This document shows positions 8,447 through 16,877 of a DNA stretch of 64,000 nucleotides, piece by piece. Location of the stretch: assembly GCA_910588135.1 (NCBI GenBank), contig CAJUOT010000008.1:1-64000 (forward strand), written 5' to 3'. Every line of letters begins with the position of its first letter. The first letter of the stretch is position 1. The notes below the pieces were generated by a model. The model was not told where the DNA came from and made no database searches. It saw only the letters and a list, made by a program, of their open reading frames with translations. A program made the translations under genes and the position numbers. The stretch is from an uncultured Oscillospiraceae bacterium. Lineage in GTDB: Bacteria; Bacillota; Clostridia; Oscillospirales; Oscillospiraceae.

Positions 8447-8490
8447 GCGGCGGGCTGGGTCATCCCTTCGGCGGCGGGCCGGGTCGTCCC
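8447..8490 (+). repeat. Two 20-bp direct repeats upstream of aroA
   Basis: GCGGCGGGCTGGGTCATCCC (8447-8466) and GCGGCGGGCCGGGTCGTCCC (8471-8490) differ at two positions and have a 24-bp period. They fill the aroB-aroA gap. No function is evident. Confidence 0.5.
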
Positions 8491-8529
8491 GCCCTACGGG
8501 TACAATTGCGATTTGAGAGGGAGATTACC

Positions 8530-10257
8530 ATGAACATCACCGTCACCCCGTCCGAGCTGTCCGGGGCGGTCACCCCGCCCCCGTCCAAGTCCCAGGCCCA
8601 CCGGCTGCTCATCGCCGCCGCCCTGGCCCACGGGGAGAGTGTCATCACCAATGTAGCCTTCTCCCAGGACATCGAGGCCACCATCCGCTGCCTGGAGGAG
8701 CTGGGGGCAGGATTTGCCGTGAAGGGCTCCACCGTCACCGTCCGGGGAATGGGGGCCAATGCCATGTCCCCCCTGCGGCGGATGGCCTACCCCCACCTGG
8801 ACTGCGGGGAGAGCGGCTCCACCCTGCGGTTTTTGATCCCCATCGCCCTGGCGGTGCGGGGGGGCGGGATCTTCACCGGCCGTGGGCGGCTGATGGAACG
8901 GCCGCTGAAGCCCTACTTCGACCTGTTCGACGAGAAGGGCATCTTCTACGAGCAGAAGGACGGCGTGCTTACCGTGTCCGGGATGCTCACACCGGGGGAG
9001 TACCGCCTGCCGGGGGACGTGTCCTCCCAGTTCTTCACCGGCCTGCTGTTCGCCCTGCCCCTGCTGAACGGCCCGTCGGCCATCGTCCCCACCCCCCCCC
9101 TGGAGAGCGAGGGGTACATCCAGATGACCCTCCAGGCCATGGCGCAGTTCGGGGTGGAGCTGCCCGTCACCCTGTCCCTGCCCCCCCAGTACCACCCCCA
9201 GGGAAACCAAACTTATCAGGCGGCGGACGTCGCCGTGGAGGGGGACTGGTCTCAGGGCGGATTCTGGTATGCCGCCATGTACCTGTCGGATATGCACGTG
9301 GATGTGCGGGGGCTGAATTACCATTCCACCCAGGGAGACCGGGTGATGGCCGACTATTTTGACCAGTTCTTCATGTTCCAGGAGTCCTTCGACGTGTCCG
9401 GCTGCCCCGACCTGGCGCCCCCCCTGGCCGTCATGGCGGCCCTGCGGGGGATGGGCCCCACCCGGCTGGCGAACGCCGCCCGGCTGCGCATGAAGGAGAG
9501 CGACCGGCTGACCTCCATCACGGCGGTGCTGTCCGCCCTGGGGGCGGATATCCAGGAGGGCCCGGATTCCCTCACCATCCAGGGAAAGGAGCGGCTGGCG
9601 GGCGGTGTAAAGGTGGACAGCTTCAACGACCACCGCATCGCCATGATGGCCGCCATTGCCGCCACCCGGTGCGAAAAGCCCGTCACCATTACAGGCGCGC
9701 AGTGCGTGGCCAAGTCCTACCCCAATTTCTGGGAGGAGCTCGAGCGGCTGGGGGGGAAAATCCAGCGGGAGTATGAGCTGTCCCTGGCCCCCATCGGCCC
9801 GGACAACTGGAAACAGGCCGCCCTGCTCACCACCGACAAGGCCCGCCTCAACCCGCTGGACCAGCAGTGGGTGACCAGCAACGCCTTCTCCCTGCTTCAG
9901 GCGGCCTACGACCCCGCCTGGACCTGCCGCCTGATCCTCTCCGACGGCAAGCCCGTGGGCTTCGCCTTCTTCGGCCTGTGGGAGGAGCGGGGCAGCGTCC
10001 CCCTGCTGTGCCGCTATATGATCGACGTGGACTGCCAGGGCCGGGGGCTGGGGCGGCAGGCCCTTCCCCTGGTGCTGGATGAGATGTACGCGCTGTACGG
10101 CCCCAGGGAGATCTACCTCACCGTGGAGCCGGGGAACACCCGGGCCGTGCGGCTGTACGAAGGCTTTGGCTTCCGGCCCACCGGAGAATTCGACTGCACG
10201 GAGGCGGTCTACGTCCGCCCCGCGCCCAGCGGCAATTCTGACCACAAGGAGTTATAA
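8530..10257 (+). CDS. aroA: EPSP synthase fused to a GNAT acetyltransferase
   Basis: Residues 1 to about 418 are 3-phosphoshikimate 1-carboxyvinyltransferase: PPSKSQAHRLLIAAALAHGES, LDCGESGSTLRFLIPIAL, GRGRLMERPL, the run from LPGDVSSQFFTGLLFALPLL, RLRMKESDRLTSI and FNDHRIAMM are all intact. Instead of ending there, the frame runs on for about 155 residues (about 425-575) with a GNAT fold: acetyl-CoA loop VDCQGRGLGRQALPLVLDEM and EIYLTVEPGNTRAVRLYEGFGFRPTGE, most like spermidine/spermine or amino-acid N-acetyltransferases. The join has no stop or frameshift. The start ATG 8530 has SD GAGAGGGAG. The aroC SD lies in the last codons. Why an acetyltransferase should be tethered to AroA is unknown. 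Confidence 0.93.
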   Translation: MNITVTPSELSGAVTPPPSKSQAHRLLIAAALAHGESVITNVAFSQDIEATIRCLEELGAGFAVKGSTVTVRGMGANAMSPLRRMAYPHLDCGESGSTLRFLIPIALAVRGGGIFTGRGRLMERPLKPYFDLFDEKGIFYEQKDGVLTVSGMLTPGEYRLPGDVSSQFFTGLLFALPLLNGPSAIVPTPPLESEGYIQMTLQAMAQFGVELPVTLSLPPQYHPQGNQTYQAADVAVEGDWSQGGFWYAAMYLSDMHVDVRGLNYHSTQGDRVMADYFDQFFMFQESFDVSGCPDLAPPLAVMAALRGMGPTRLANAARLRMKESDRLTSITAVLSALGADIQEGPDSLTIQGKERLAGGVKVDSFNDHRIAMMAAIAATRCEKPVTITGAQCVAKSYPNFWEELERLGGKIQREYELSLAPIGPDNWKQAALLTTDKARLNPLDQQWVTSNAFSLLQAAYDPAWTCRLILSDGKPVGFAFFGLWEERGSVPLLCRYMIDVDCQGRGLGRQALPLVLDEMYALYGPREIYLTVEPGNTRAVRLYEGFGFRPTGEFDCTEAVYVRPAPSGNSDHKEL

Positions 10258-10261
10258 ACCC

Positions 10262-11308
10262 ATGAAATATTCCATTTTCGGCGAGTCCCACGGCCCCGCC
10301 ATCGGCGTGGTGCTGGAGGGTGTCCCCCCCGGCCTGGAGCTGGACCTGGACGCCATCCGCTTCGACCTGGGCCGCCGGGCTCCGGGCAAAAATGCCCTGT
10401 CCACCGCCCGCAGGGAGGCGGACGAACCCCATATCCTCTCCGGCGTGTTCCAGGGCCGCACCACCGGCGCGCCCCTGTGCGCCGTCATGGAAAACACCGA
10501 CACCCGATCGGGGGACTACGCGCGCACGAAAGACCTGGCCCGCCCCGGCCACGCCGACTACGCCGCCCATGTGCGCTACGGCGGCTTCCACGACTACCGG
10601 GGGGGCGGGCACTTCTCCGGGCGGCTCACCGCCCCGCTGGTGTTCGCCGGGGGGGTGGCCAAGCAGCTTCTGGCCCAAAGGGGCGTACAGGTGGGCGCCC
10701 ACATCTCCACCATCTACGGGATCAACGACGACGCCCTGGAGGACTGGGAGTCCCTGCGGGCCTGCGCCGCCAAGGACTTCCCGGTGCTGGACGACGAGAA
10801 GGGCGCGGAGATGCAGGCGGCCATTCTGGAGGCCAGAAACGATCTGGATTCGGTGGGCGGCTCCATTGAGTGCGGTGTGTTCGGCCTGCCCCCCGGGCTG
10901 GGGGAGCCGGACTTCGGCCGCAACGCCGAGGGTATCTTTTCCCAGTACCTGTTCGCCGTCCCGGCGGTGAAGGCGGTGGCCTTCGGGGCGGGGACGGCCT
11001 TCGCCCTCATGCGGGGCTCGGAGGCCAACGACCCGCTGTATGTGGACACGGACGGCTCGGTGAAAGCGGAGCAGAACTGCGCCGGGGGAATCAACGGCGG
11101 CATCACCAACGGGATGCCCCTGGTGTTTGAGGTGACCATGCGCCCCACCCCCTCCATCGCCCGGCGGCAGTTCACCGTGGACCTGGCAAAGCGTGAGAAC
11201 GCCGAGCTGGAGCTCACCGGGCGGCACGACCCCTGTGTGGTCCACCGCGCCGTCCCGGTCATCGAGGCGGCGGCCGCTTTAGCAGCTTGTGAGCTGCTAA
11301 AGCTATAG
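10262..11308 (+). CDS. aroC: Chorismate synthase
   Basis: It converts EPSP to chorismate using reduced FMN. The 348 residues begin MKYSIFGESHGPAIGVVLEG at an ATG 4 bp after the preceding stop (SD AAGGAG). Conserved stretches are DLGRRAPGKNALSTARREAD, TGAPLCAVMENTDTRS, RPGHADYAAHVRYGG, RGGGHFSGRLTAPLVFAGG, INGGITNGMP and RHDPCVVHRAVPVIEA. The final codons (gca gct tgt gag ctg cta) use rarer codons than the rest, and a wobble-diverged copy lies at 11419-11433 across a palindromic element, so the extreme C-terminus may have been rewritten by the insertion. Confidence 0.95.
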   Translation: MKYSIFGESHGPAIGVVLEGVPPGLELDLDAIRFDLGRRAPGKNALSTARREADEPHILSGVFQGRTTGAPLCAVMENTDTRSGDYARTKDLARPGHADYAAHVRYGGFHDYRGGGHFSGRLTAPLVFAGGVAKQLLAQRGVQVGAHISTIYGINDDALEDWESLRACAAKDFPVLDDEKGAEMQAAILEARNDLDSVGGSIECGVFGLPPGLGEPDFGRNAEGIFSQYLFAVPAVKAVAFGAGTAFALMRGSEANDPLYVDTDGSVKAEQNCAGGINGGITNGMPLVFEVTMRPTPSIARRQFTVDLAKRENAELELTGRHDPCVVHRAVPVIEAAAALAACELLKL

Positions 11309-11464
11309 GGGCCTCCGCAAAAGCGCCTTTCCGCTTTTGTGGGGGGGAGGAGGGGCAGCGGAACGAGCAAGCTTTCGCCGCAGGCGGAAGCGAGGGATAT
11401 GGAGCTTGCCCCGACGAGGCAGCCTGCGAGCTCATGGGAATCTGAATACTGCGAGGTATCTATC
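11309..11464 (+). repeat. Palindromic repeat element between aroC and the carbonic anhydrase gene
   Basis: A hairpin CCGCAAAAGCG...CGCTTTTGTGG (11316-11343) is followed by AGCTTTCGCCGCAGGCGGAA (from about 11373). The hairpin type recurs near 41340, 42090 and 50810, and the second motif recurs inverted near 42000. Near the far end GCAGCCTGCGAGCTC (11419-11433) repeats the aroC tail GCAGCTTGTGAGCTG (11282-11296), with differences only at codon third positions. Confidence 0.6.
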
Positions 11465-11953
11465 ATGGATTTGAAAACCTTACGTCAAACCGATGATGAT
11501 GTGGTTATCCTCCCCGGCGGGGCCGTGGTGGGGAACGTGACCCTGGGGCCGGACTGCTCGGTGTGGTTCAACGCCGTGATCCGGGGGGACGGCCAGCCCA
11601 TCACCCTGGGCCGGGGCTGCAACGTCCAGGACTGCGCCGTCCTCCACTCCGACGTGTTCCCCACTGTGCTGGGGGACTATGTCACCGTGGGCCACGGGGC
11701 CATTGTCCACGGCTGCACCGTGGGAGACAACACCATCGTGGGCATGGGAGCCATTATCCTCAACGGGGCGAAGATCGGCAGGGACTGCATGGTGGGCGCC
11801 GGGGCGGTGGTCACCGGCAAAATGGACGCCCCCGACGGCTCCCTGCTGGTGGGCAGCCCGGCCAGGATGGCCCGGGCGCTCACTGATCAGGAGATTGTCG
11901 GGCTGCGCCAAAACGCGGAGCACTACATCGAACTGGGGGAGGCGTACCGCTGA
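11465..11953 (+). CDS. Gamma-class carbonic anhydrase family protein
   Basis: The 162-residue left-handed beta-helix protein shows the hexapeptide pattern typical of the family (IRGDGQPITLGRGCNVQDCAVLHSD, VTVGHGAIVHGCTVGDNTIVGMGAIILNGAKIG, GSPARMARALT). The three histidine ligands of gamma-carbonic anhydrases are present in VLHSD, VGHGAIVHG. Characterised relatives include YrdA, PaaY and CamH-like proteins; some hydrate CO2 and others are inactive or act on acyl-CoA. The ATG at 11465 lies after the palindromic element, and its stop overlaps pheA by one base (TGATG), so translation is probably coupled. Confidence 0.85.
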   Translation: MDLKTLRQTDDDVVILPGGAVVGNVTLGPDCSVWFNAVIRGDGQPITLGRGCNVQDCAVLHSDVFPTVLGDYVTVGHGAIVHGCTVGDNTIVGMGAIILNGAKIGRDCMVGAGAVVTGKMDAPDGSLLVGSPARMARALTDQEIVGLRQNAEHYIELGEAYR

Positions 11954-13107
11954 TGGAGGAGCTGCAGTCCCTGCGCCGGGACATCGACGCCATTGACCGG
12001 GAGCTCATGGAGCTGTTCCGCCGCCGGATGGACGTGACCGCCCAAGTGGGCGAGTACAAGCGCGCCCATGGCATCCCCGTGCTGGACCAGGAGCGGGAGC
12101 GCCAGGTGCTGCAAAGCAAAGGGGAGCTGGCCGGGGAGGAACTGCGCCCCGCCGCCGTCACCCTGTTCCAGACCATCATGGCCCTGTCCCGGCGGCAGCA
12201 GAGGGACAGGGCGGGCCAGGGGACGGACAACCCCGGCGTCCGCCGCTGGCAGGAGGCCCAGCATAACGCCCGCCTGCCTGTAAACGCCCCCCGGGTGGCG
12301 TACCAGGGGGCGCCGGGGGCGTACAGTGAGCAGGCGGCGCTGAATTTCTTTGGCCCGGACACGGCCACGGAGGGCCTGGAGCAGTTCGAGGACTGCTTTC
12401 TGGCCCTGCGGAAGGGGCGGGCGGACTATGCCGTGCTGCCCATTGAGAACAGCTCCACCGGGGCCATCCGCCAAATCTACGATTTGCTCACCCAGTACGA
12501 GTGCTACATGGTGGGGGAGACCACCGTCAAGGTGGAGCACTGCCTTATGGCCCTGCCGGGGGCGTCGCTGGACACCATCACCCACGTCTACTCCCACGAG
12601 CAGGGCCTGTTCCAGTGCGAGCGCTACCTCAACGCCCGCCCGGACTGGAATCAGGTGCCCCAGGCGGACACCGCCGGGTCGGCCCAGATGGTGGCGGACA
12701 GCGGGGATTTGACAAAGGCCGCCATCTGCTCGGCGCGGGCGGCGGAGCTGTACGGCCTCACCATTCTGGCCCGGGGCATCAACCACAACAGCCACAACAC
12801 CACCCGGTTCGTGGTGGTGTCCCCCCGGCTGGAGCTGCGCCCCGGCGCGGACAAGGTCAGCACCCTGTTCGTCCTGCCCCACGAGGCGGGGTCGCTCCAC
12901 GAGATACTGACCGTGTTCAATATCCACGGGCTGAACATGGTCAAGCTGGAGTCCCGCCCCCTGCCCCAGCGGAGCTGGGAATATATGTTCTTCCTGGAGT
13001 TCACCGGCGCCCCCGATGACCCGGCGGTGGGCGACGCCCTGCACGAGCTGGCCCAGACCACGGGGGAGTTCCGGGTGCTGGGCTGGTTCCCGTCCAACCT
13101 GGACTAG
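11953..13107 (+). CDS. pheA: Bifunctional chorismate mutase / prephenate dehydratase (P-protein)
   Basis: It takes chorismate through prephenate to phenylpyruvate. The 384 residues comprise an AroQ-type chorismate mutase (about 1-85: LRRDIDAIDRELMELFRRRMDV, YKRAHGIPVLDQERE), a prephenate dehydratase domain (about 105-285: VAYQGAPGAYSEQAALNFF, DYAVLPIENSSTGAI, NHNSHNTTRFVVV) and a C-terminal ACT domain (about 300-384: STLFVLPHEAGSLHEIL, KLESRPLPQRSWEYMFF) that normally binds phenylalanine for feedback inhibition. The start overlaps the upstream stop as ATG within TGATGG. No prephenate dehydrogenase (tyrA) gene is seen in this cluster. Confidence 0.95.
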   Translation: MEELQSLRRDIDAIDRELMELFRRRMDVTAQVGEYKRAHGIPVLDQERERQVLQSKGELAGEELRPAAVTLFQTIMALSRRQQRDRAGQGTDNPGVRRWQEAQHNARLPVNAPRVAYQGAPGAYSEQAALNFFGPDTATEGLEQFEDCFLALRKGRADYAVLPIENSSTGAIRQIYDLLTQYECYMVGETTVKVEHCLMALPGASLDTITHVYSHEQGLFQCERYLNARPDWNQVPQADTAGSAQMVADSGDLTKAAICSARAAELYGLTILARGINHNSHNTTRFVVVSPRLELRPGADKVSTLFVLPHEAGSLHEILTVFNIHGLNMVKLESRPLPQRSWEYMFFLEFTGAPDDPAVGDALHELAQTTGEFRVLGWFPSNLD

Positions 13108-13446
13108 CTCCGCGGGCGCGTCCAGCGACCCCGGCAGTACGCAAGCGCACCTTAGGCGCTTTCAGGAGAACTGACTGCGTTTCAATACAAGGACCACTCA
13201 GGCCGCTGAAGGCCGGAAATCGAAGTGACACGCATTCGTCAGACGCAATAGCCGGCCACTCCCCCGCCGCATAAAATGGACGGCCCTTGACCTTGACGGG
13301 GGTTCTTAGGGGGAGGCCCGACTGTGGACATGGCCCGCCCTTTGGACCGTGTCCACCCGGAGGGCATCCCCCTAAGTGCGCTCTTTGCCTGCTTTCTCTC
13401 GCACGAGAGAAAGTAGGCCGCCGGAGGCAGAAAGGAGGCCCATCCC
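13108..13446. repeat. 340-bp intergenic region with large hairpins
   Basis: No gene is supported here. It contains a long imperfect inverted repeat (13305-13376): outer arms CTTAGGGGGA / TCCCCCTAAG and inner arms TGTGGACATGG / CCGTGTCCA. A second perfect hairpin is CTTTCTCTCGCACGAGAGAAAG (about 13391-13412). The part CCCTTGACCTTGACGGGGG resembles the repeats at 47557-47628 and 50970-51107. It may be a mobile palindromic element or a structured leader for aroK. Confidence 0.5.
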
Positions 13447-13953
13447 ATGGGCAAAAACATCATTTTGATCGGCATGATGGGCTGCGGCAAAACCACCGTA
13501 GGCAGACTGCTGGCCCGCCGCCTGGACCTGGAGCTGGCCGACACGGACGCGCTCATTGAGGCGCGGCAGGGCCGTCCCATCTCCGCCATCTTCGCCTCGG
13601 AGGGCGAGGCAGGGTTCCGGGCGCTGGAGCTGGGGCTGTGCCGGGAGCTGGCCGGACAGTCCGGGCTGGTGGTCGCCTGCGGCGGGGGCCTGCCCACCCG
13701 GGAGGAGGCCATTGCCGCCCTGAAGAAAAACGGCCTGGTGTTCTGGCTGGACCGGGACCCCGGGGAGACCTATGACGGGCTGGACGTGTCCGGCCGTCCT
13801 CTGGCCCAGGGGGGGCGGGAGGACTTCATCCGCCGCTATGGGGAGCGCGCGCCCATCTACAGGCGCTGGGCGGACCACACCGTCCGCGCCAAAAGCCCCC
13901 GGATTGCCGCGGCCCTCATTGACGCCATTGTTACGGAGGAGAGCGAGCCATGA
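13447..13953 (+). CDS. aroK: Shikimate kinase
   Basis: It phosphorylates shikimate with ATP. The 168-residue P-loop kinase has Walker A GMMGCGKTTVGRLLARRL, the shikimate-binding DTDALIEARQGRPISAIF and EGEAGFRALE, and VVACGGGLPTREE. SD AAAGGAGG lies upstream of the ATG. The stop overlaps aroQ by 4 bp (ATGA), so aroK, aroQ and aroE form a tightly coupled trio. Confidence 0.95.
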   Translation: MGKNIILIGMMGCGKTTVGRLLARRLDLELADTDALIEARQGRPISAIFASEGEAGFRALELGLCRELAGQSGLVVACGGGLPTREEAIAALKKNGLVFWLDRDPGETYDGLDVSGRPLAQGGREDFIRRYGERAPIYRRWADHTVRAKSPRIAAALIDAIVTEESEP

Positions 13954-14381
13954 ACTTTCTCATCATCAACGGCCCCAACCTGAACCTGCTGGGCAAACGG
14001 GAGCCGGGCATCTACGGAGACCAGAGCTACGAGGCGCTGTGCACGCTTATCCGGGGGCACGCCGCCGCCCACGGCTCCACGGCGGAGTGCTTCCAGTCCA
14101 ACCACGAGGGGGCCATCATCGACGCCATCCACGCCGCCGACGGCGTGTACGACGCCATCGTCATCAATCCCGGGGCCTACACCCACTACAGCTATGCCAT
14201 CCTGGACGCGCTGAAAGCGGTGGACGTGCCCGCCTATGAGGTGCACATCAGCCACATCGACCAGCGGGAGCCCTTCCGTGCGGTGTCTGTCACCGCCCCG
14301 GCCTGCGTGGGCCAGCTCTACGGCCGCGGCTTCGACGGCTACCTCATGGCCATGGACTATTTTCTGGAGGGCGGGAAATGA
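13950..14381 (+). CDS. aroQ: Type II 3-dehydroquinate dehydratase
   Basis: It dehydrates 3-dehydroquinate to 3-dehydroshikimate. The 143 residues show the type II signature FLIINGPNLNLLGKREPGIYG, the QSNHEGAIIDAIH motif, INPGAYTHYSYAILDAL and VEVHIS-like YEVHISHIDQREPFR, with the active-site tyrosine in the GIYG loop. It overlaps aroK and aroE by 4 bp each. Confidence 0.96.
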   Translation: MNFLIINGPNLNLLGKREPGIYGDQSYEALCTLIRGHAAAHGSTAECFQSNHEGAIIDAIHAADGVYDAIVINPGAYTHYSYAILDALKAVDVPAYEVHISHIDQREPFRAVSVTAPACVGQLYGRGFDGYLMAMDYFLEGGK

Positions 14382-15232
14382 AGCTTGAGGTGATCGGCGA
14401 CCCGGTGCTCCACTCCAAGTCCCCTGCCATTCACGGGGCTATGCTGGCGGCCCTGGGGCTGGACGTGCCCTACACCGCCCATGTGGTGCGCCGGGGGGAG
14501 CTGCCGGACTATCTGCGCTGGGCGCGGGACAGCGGCGTCACCGGCTTCAACGCCACCATGCCCCACAAAGAGGACTTGCTCCCCCTGCTGGACGAAATCG
14601 ACCCCGCCGCCAAAACCGTGGGGGCGGTGAACACCGTCTGCCTCCGGGACGGCAGGTGGGTGGGCTTCAGCACCGACGGGGCCGGAGCGGTGGCCGCGCT
14701 GAGGGACGGCCTGGGCGTCGAACCCGCCGGCCTCACCGCCACCCTGCTGGGGGCGGGGGGCGCGGCAAGAGCCGTGGCCCTGGCCCTGTCCGCCGCCGGG
14801 GCTCGGGTGTGGGTGTGCAACCGCACCCTCAGCCGCGCCCAGGCCCTGTGCCGCCAGGACCCCCACCGCAGGGCCATGCCCATGGACTTCGCCCCCGCCA
14901 CCCTGGCCCATCTGTGCCGGGAGTCCGGGCTGCTGGTCAACTGCACCAATCTGGGCATGGCGGGATGTCCCCGTCAGTTTGAAAAGCTTGACTTTCTGGA
15001 CGCCCTGCCGGACGGGGCGGCGGTATTCGACCTCATCTACCACCCCGCCGAGACGGAATTGCTGGCCCGAGCCCGCCGCCGGGGGCTGAACACGCTGAAC
15101 GGCCTGCCCATGCTGGTGAACCAGGCGGTGCTGGCCCTGGAGCATTTTCTGGATCGCCCCCTGGACCGCAAGGCCATGGGGTCGGCGGCCGCCGCCGCGC
15201 TCGCCCCAGCGCGGAACACAAGACCCTTTTGA
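14378..15232 (+). CDS. aroE: Shikimate dehydrogenase
   Basis: It reduces 3-dehydroshikimate with NADPH. The 284 residues begin MKLEVIGDPVLHSKSPAIHGAM with the substrate-binding SKS motif, then FNATMPHKEDLLPLLDE with the catalytic lysine, GAVNTVCLRDGRWVGFSTDG, the Rossmann loop LLGAGGAARAVALAL, and NGLPMLVNQAVLALE. It is the last gene of the aromatic cluster. Length and motifs are normal. Confidence 0.95.
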   Translation: MKLEVIGDPVLHSKSPAIHGAMLAALGLDVPYTAHVVRRGELPDYLRWARDSGVTGFNATMPHKEDLLPLLDEIDPAAKTVGAVNTVCLRDGRWVGFSTDGAGAVAALRDGLGVEPAGLTATLLGAGGAARAVALALSAAGARVWVCNRTLSRAQALCRQDPHRRAMPMDFAPATLAHLCRESGLLVNCTNLGMAGCPRQFEKLDFLDALPDGAAVFDLIYHPAETELLARARRRGLNTLNGLPMLVNQAVLALEHFLDRPLDRKAMGSAAAAALAPARNTRPF

Positions 15233-15251
15233 CTGAAGTGGAGAAGCATTT

Positions 15252-15932
15252 ATGAAAGTAAAAATCATGGCAATGGCCGCTATGCTGATATGCTGCCTGT
15301 CCGGGTGTGGGGCAGCCGGCGCCCTCCGTCAATATGACATGGGTGGGATCGAGTACCTGGAATATACCGACATTGATACGGTCTGCGATACCCCGGAGCT
15401 GGCCCAAGCGGGTTTCAATTTCTTATCCTCCATGGAGGAACAGCTTCTGCTCTCTTTTGTGATGGACAGCAGCATTGAGCTTACGGAGGAGCTAGAGGAT
15501 TACGACCACCTGATTCTGACCAACCCCCAGTGGGTGGAGCGGTTTGGCGACCCCGGAAAATTGAAGCCCGTGGAGTACGGCAGTCTGTCAGACAGTATGC
15601 GGGAGTTTCTGGATGCCCAAATGCCTGTGATGGCGGCGGACGAAAGCGTATGGACCGATGGGATGGGCCTGTACCGTTATGAGGGCGGCAGGCTGCTGGC
15701 GTTCCCGGTGAACGTAACCTTGGGCGCGGCCAGGCCGGTAGAGGCGGAGCGCCCGCTGATCATTCTCGTAGACCGACCATCGGAGGCTCTGAGCGCAGTC
15801 AGGTGCCTGCTACCTCTGACCTCCAGCGGGAATGTGCTGTTCACGGGTGAAGACCAGCTCAAAACGGCATTCGAGCATAACGCCCTCAAGGATTACGCGG
15901 CAATTCAAGCATTGCAGGATCACACGGGGTAA
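15252..15932 (+). CDS. Lipoprotein of unknown function
   Basis: The 226-residue product has a type II signal peptide: MKVKIMAMAAMLICCLSGCG with lipobox LSGC at residues 16-19, so it is probably tethered outside the membrane. The mature part is acidic, with EYLEYTDIDTVCDTPELAQAG and a strand-rich C-terminus. Codon use is less GC-biased than in its neighbours. It sits 19 bp after aroE and 27 bp before ispE. No family is recognised. Confidence 0.75.
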   Translation: MKVKIMAMAAMLICCLSGCGAAGALRQYDMGGIEYLEYTDIDTVCDTPELAQAGFNFLSSMEEQLLLSFVMDSSIELTEELEDYDHLILTNPQWVERFGDPGKLKPVEYGSLSDSMREFLDAQMPVMAADESVWTDGMGLYRYEGGRLLAFPVNVTLGAARPVEAERPLIILVDRPSEALSAVRCLLPLTSSGNVLFTGEDQLKTAFEHNALKDYAAIQALQDHTG

Positions 15933-15959
15933 TCCCGTCCGGTAAATAAGGAGACGGCT

Positions 15960-16820
15960 ATGGAGCTGCTGGCCAACGCGAAAATCAACCTCACCCTGGA
16001 TATTCTCCGCCGCCGGGAGGACGGCTACCACGATTTGCAGATGGTGATGCAGTCCGTCACCCTGGCGGACGAGCTCACCGTCGCGCCCGCCCAGGGGGCG
16101 GAGGGGGTGGCGGCGTCCGATCTGCGCTTCCTGCCCACCGGCCGGAAAAACCTGGCCCAGATGGCCGCCGCCGCGTTCCGTCAGGCCACCGGCCTGGGGG
16201 GCGAGGTGGACATATCCATCCGCAAACGCATCCCCGTGTGCGCGGGGCTGGCCGGGGGCAGCGCCGACGCCGCCGCCGTCCTGCGGGCCATGAACCAGCT
16301 CACCGGGGCGGGGCTGCCCCGGCTGGAGCTGGCCAGGATCGGAGAGCGGGTGGGCTCGGACGTGCCCTTCTGCACGCTGGGCGGGACCGCCCTGGCGGAG
16401 GGGCGGGGCGAGCGCCTCACTCCGCTCCCCCCACTCCCCCCCTGCCAGATCGTCATCTGCAAGCCCCCCTTCCCCATCTCCACCCCCCAGCTCTTCTCCC
16501 GGGTGAACGTGCGCAAAATCGTCCGCCGCCCGGACACCAGGGGGGTGGCCGCCGCTCTGGAGGCGGGCGACCTGGCGGGGGTGGCCCGGCGGATGTACAA
16601 CGTGTTCGAGGACGTGCTGGAGCGCCGCCGCGCCGCCCAGATTTCCTCCATCAAGGCCGTGCTCATCGACTGCGGGGCGCTGGGGGCGTCCATGTCGGGC
16701 AGCGGGCCGTCGGTGTTCGGGCTGTTCGGCGATGGGCGCCGCGCCCAGGAGGCCTGCGGCCGGCTGAAGGAGAGCTTCCAGGATGTATTTTTGTGCTCCC
16801 CCGCCGGACCGGACGTATAA
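15960..16820 (+). CDS. ispE: 4-diphosphocytidyl-2-C-methyl-D-erythritol kinase
   Basis: It is a GHMP kinase of the MEP isoprenoid pathway. The 286 residues show ELLANAKINLTLDILRRREDGYHDL, the ATP-binding PVCAGLAGGSADAAAVLRAMN, VGSDVPFCTLGGTALAEGRGE and the C-terminal MSGSGPSVFGLF. SD AAGGAG precedes the ATG. spoIIR follows after a strong hairpin, the same ispE-spoIIR order seen in other Clostridia. Confidence 0.95.
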   Translation: MELLANAKINLTLDILRRREDGYHDLQMVMQSVTLADELTVAPAQGAEGVAASDLRFLPTGRKNLAQMAAAAFRQATGLGGEVDISIRKRIPVCAGLAGGSADAAAVLRAMNQLTGAGLPRLELARIGERVGSDVPFCTLGGTALAEGRGERLTPLPPLPPCQIVICKPPFPISTPQLFSRVNVRKIVRRPDTRGVAAALEAGDLAGVARRMYNVFEDVLERRRAAQISSIKAVLIDCGALGASMSGSGPSVFGLFGDGRRAQEACGRLKESFQDVFLCSPAGPDV

Positions 16821-16875
16821 AACGGGAAAACACCGTCCATACTGTACCCAACATGGTACATAGGACGGTGTTTTA
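16815..16875 (+). promoter_or_regulatory. Hairpin with possible sigma-F-type promoter in front of spoIIR
   Basis: AAAACACCGTCC...GGACGGTGTTTT (about 16827-16875), with an inner TGTACC/GGTACA pair, makes a strong terminator-like hairpin ending 2-3 bp before the spoIIR ATG. It should end ispE transcription. The only SD-like AGGA for spoIIR lies inside its right arm. GTATA (16815-16819), 15 bp, then GTCCATACTG (16835-16844) is a fair match to a sigma-F promoter. The hairpin is seen directly; the promoter is tentative. Confidence 0.5.
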
Positions 16876-16877
16876 TT

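Noticed and set aside
8494..10245. 583-residue minus-strand frame opposite aroA-GNAT
   Set aside because: It mirrors the coding frame exactly and has no start signals or recognisable domain.
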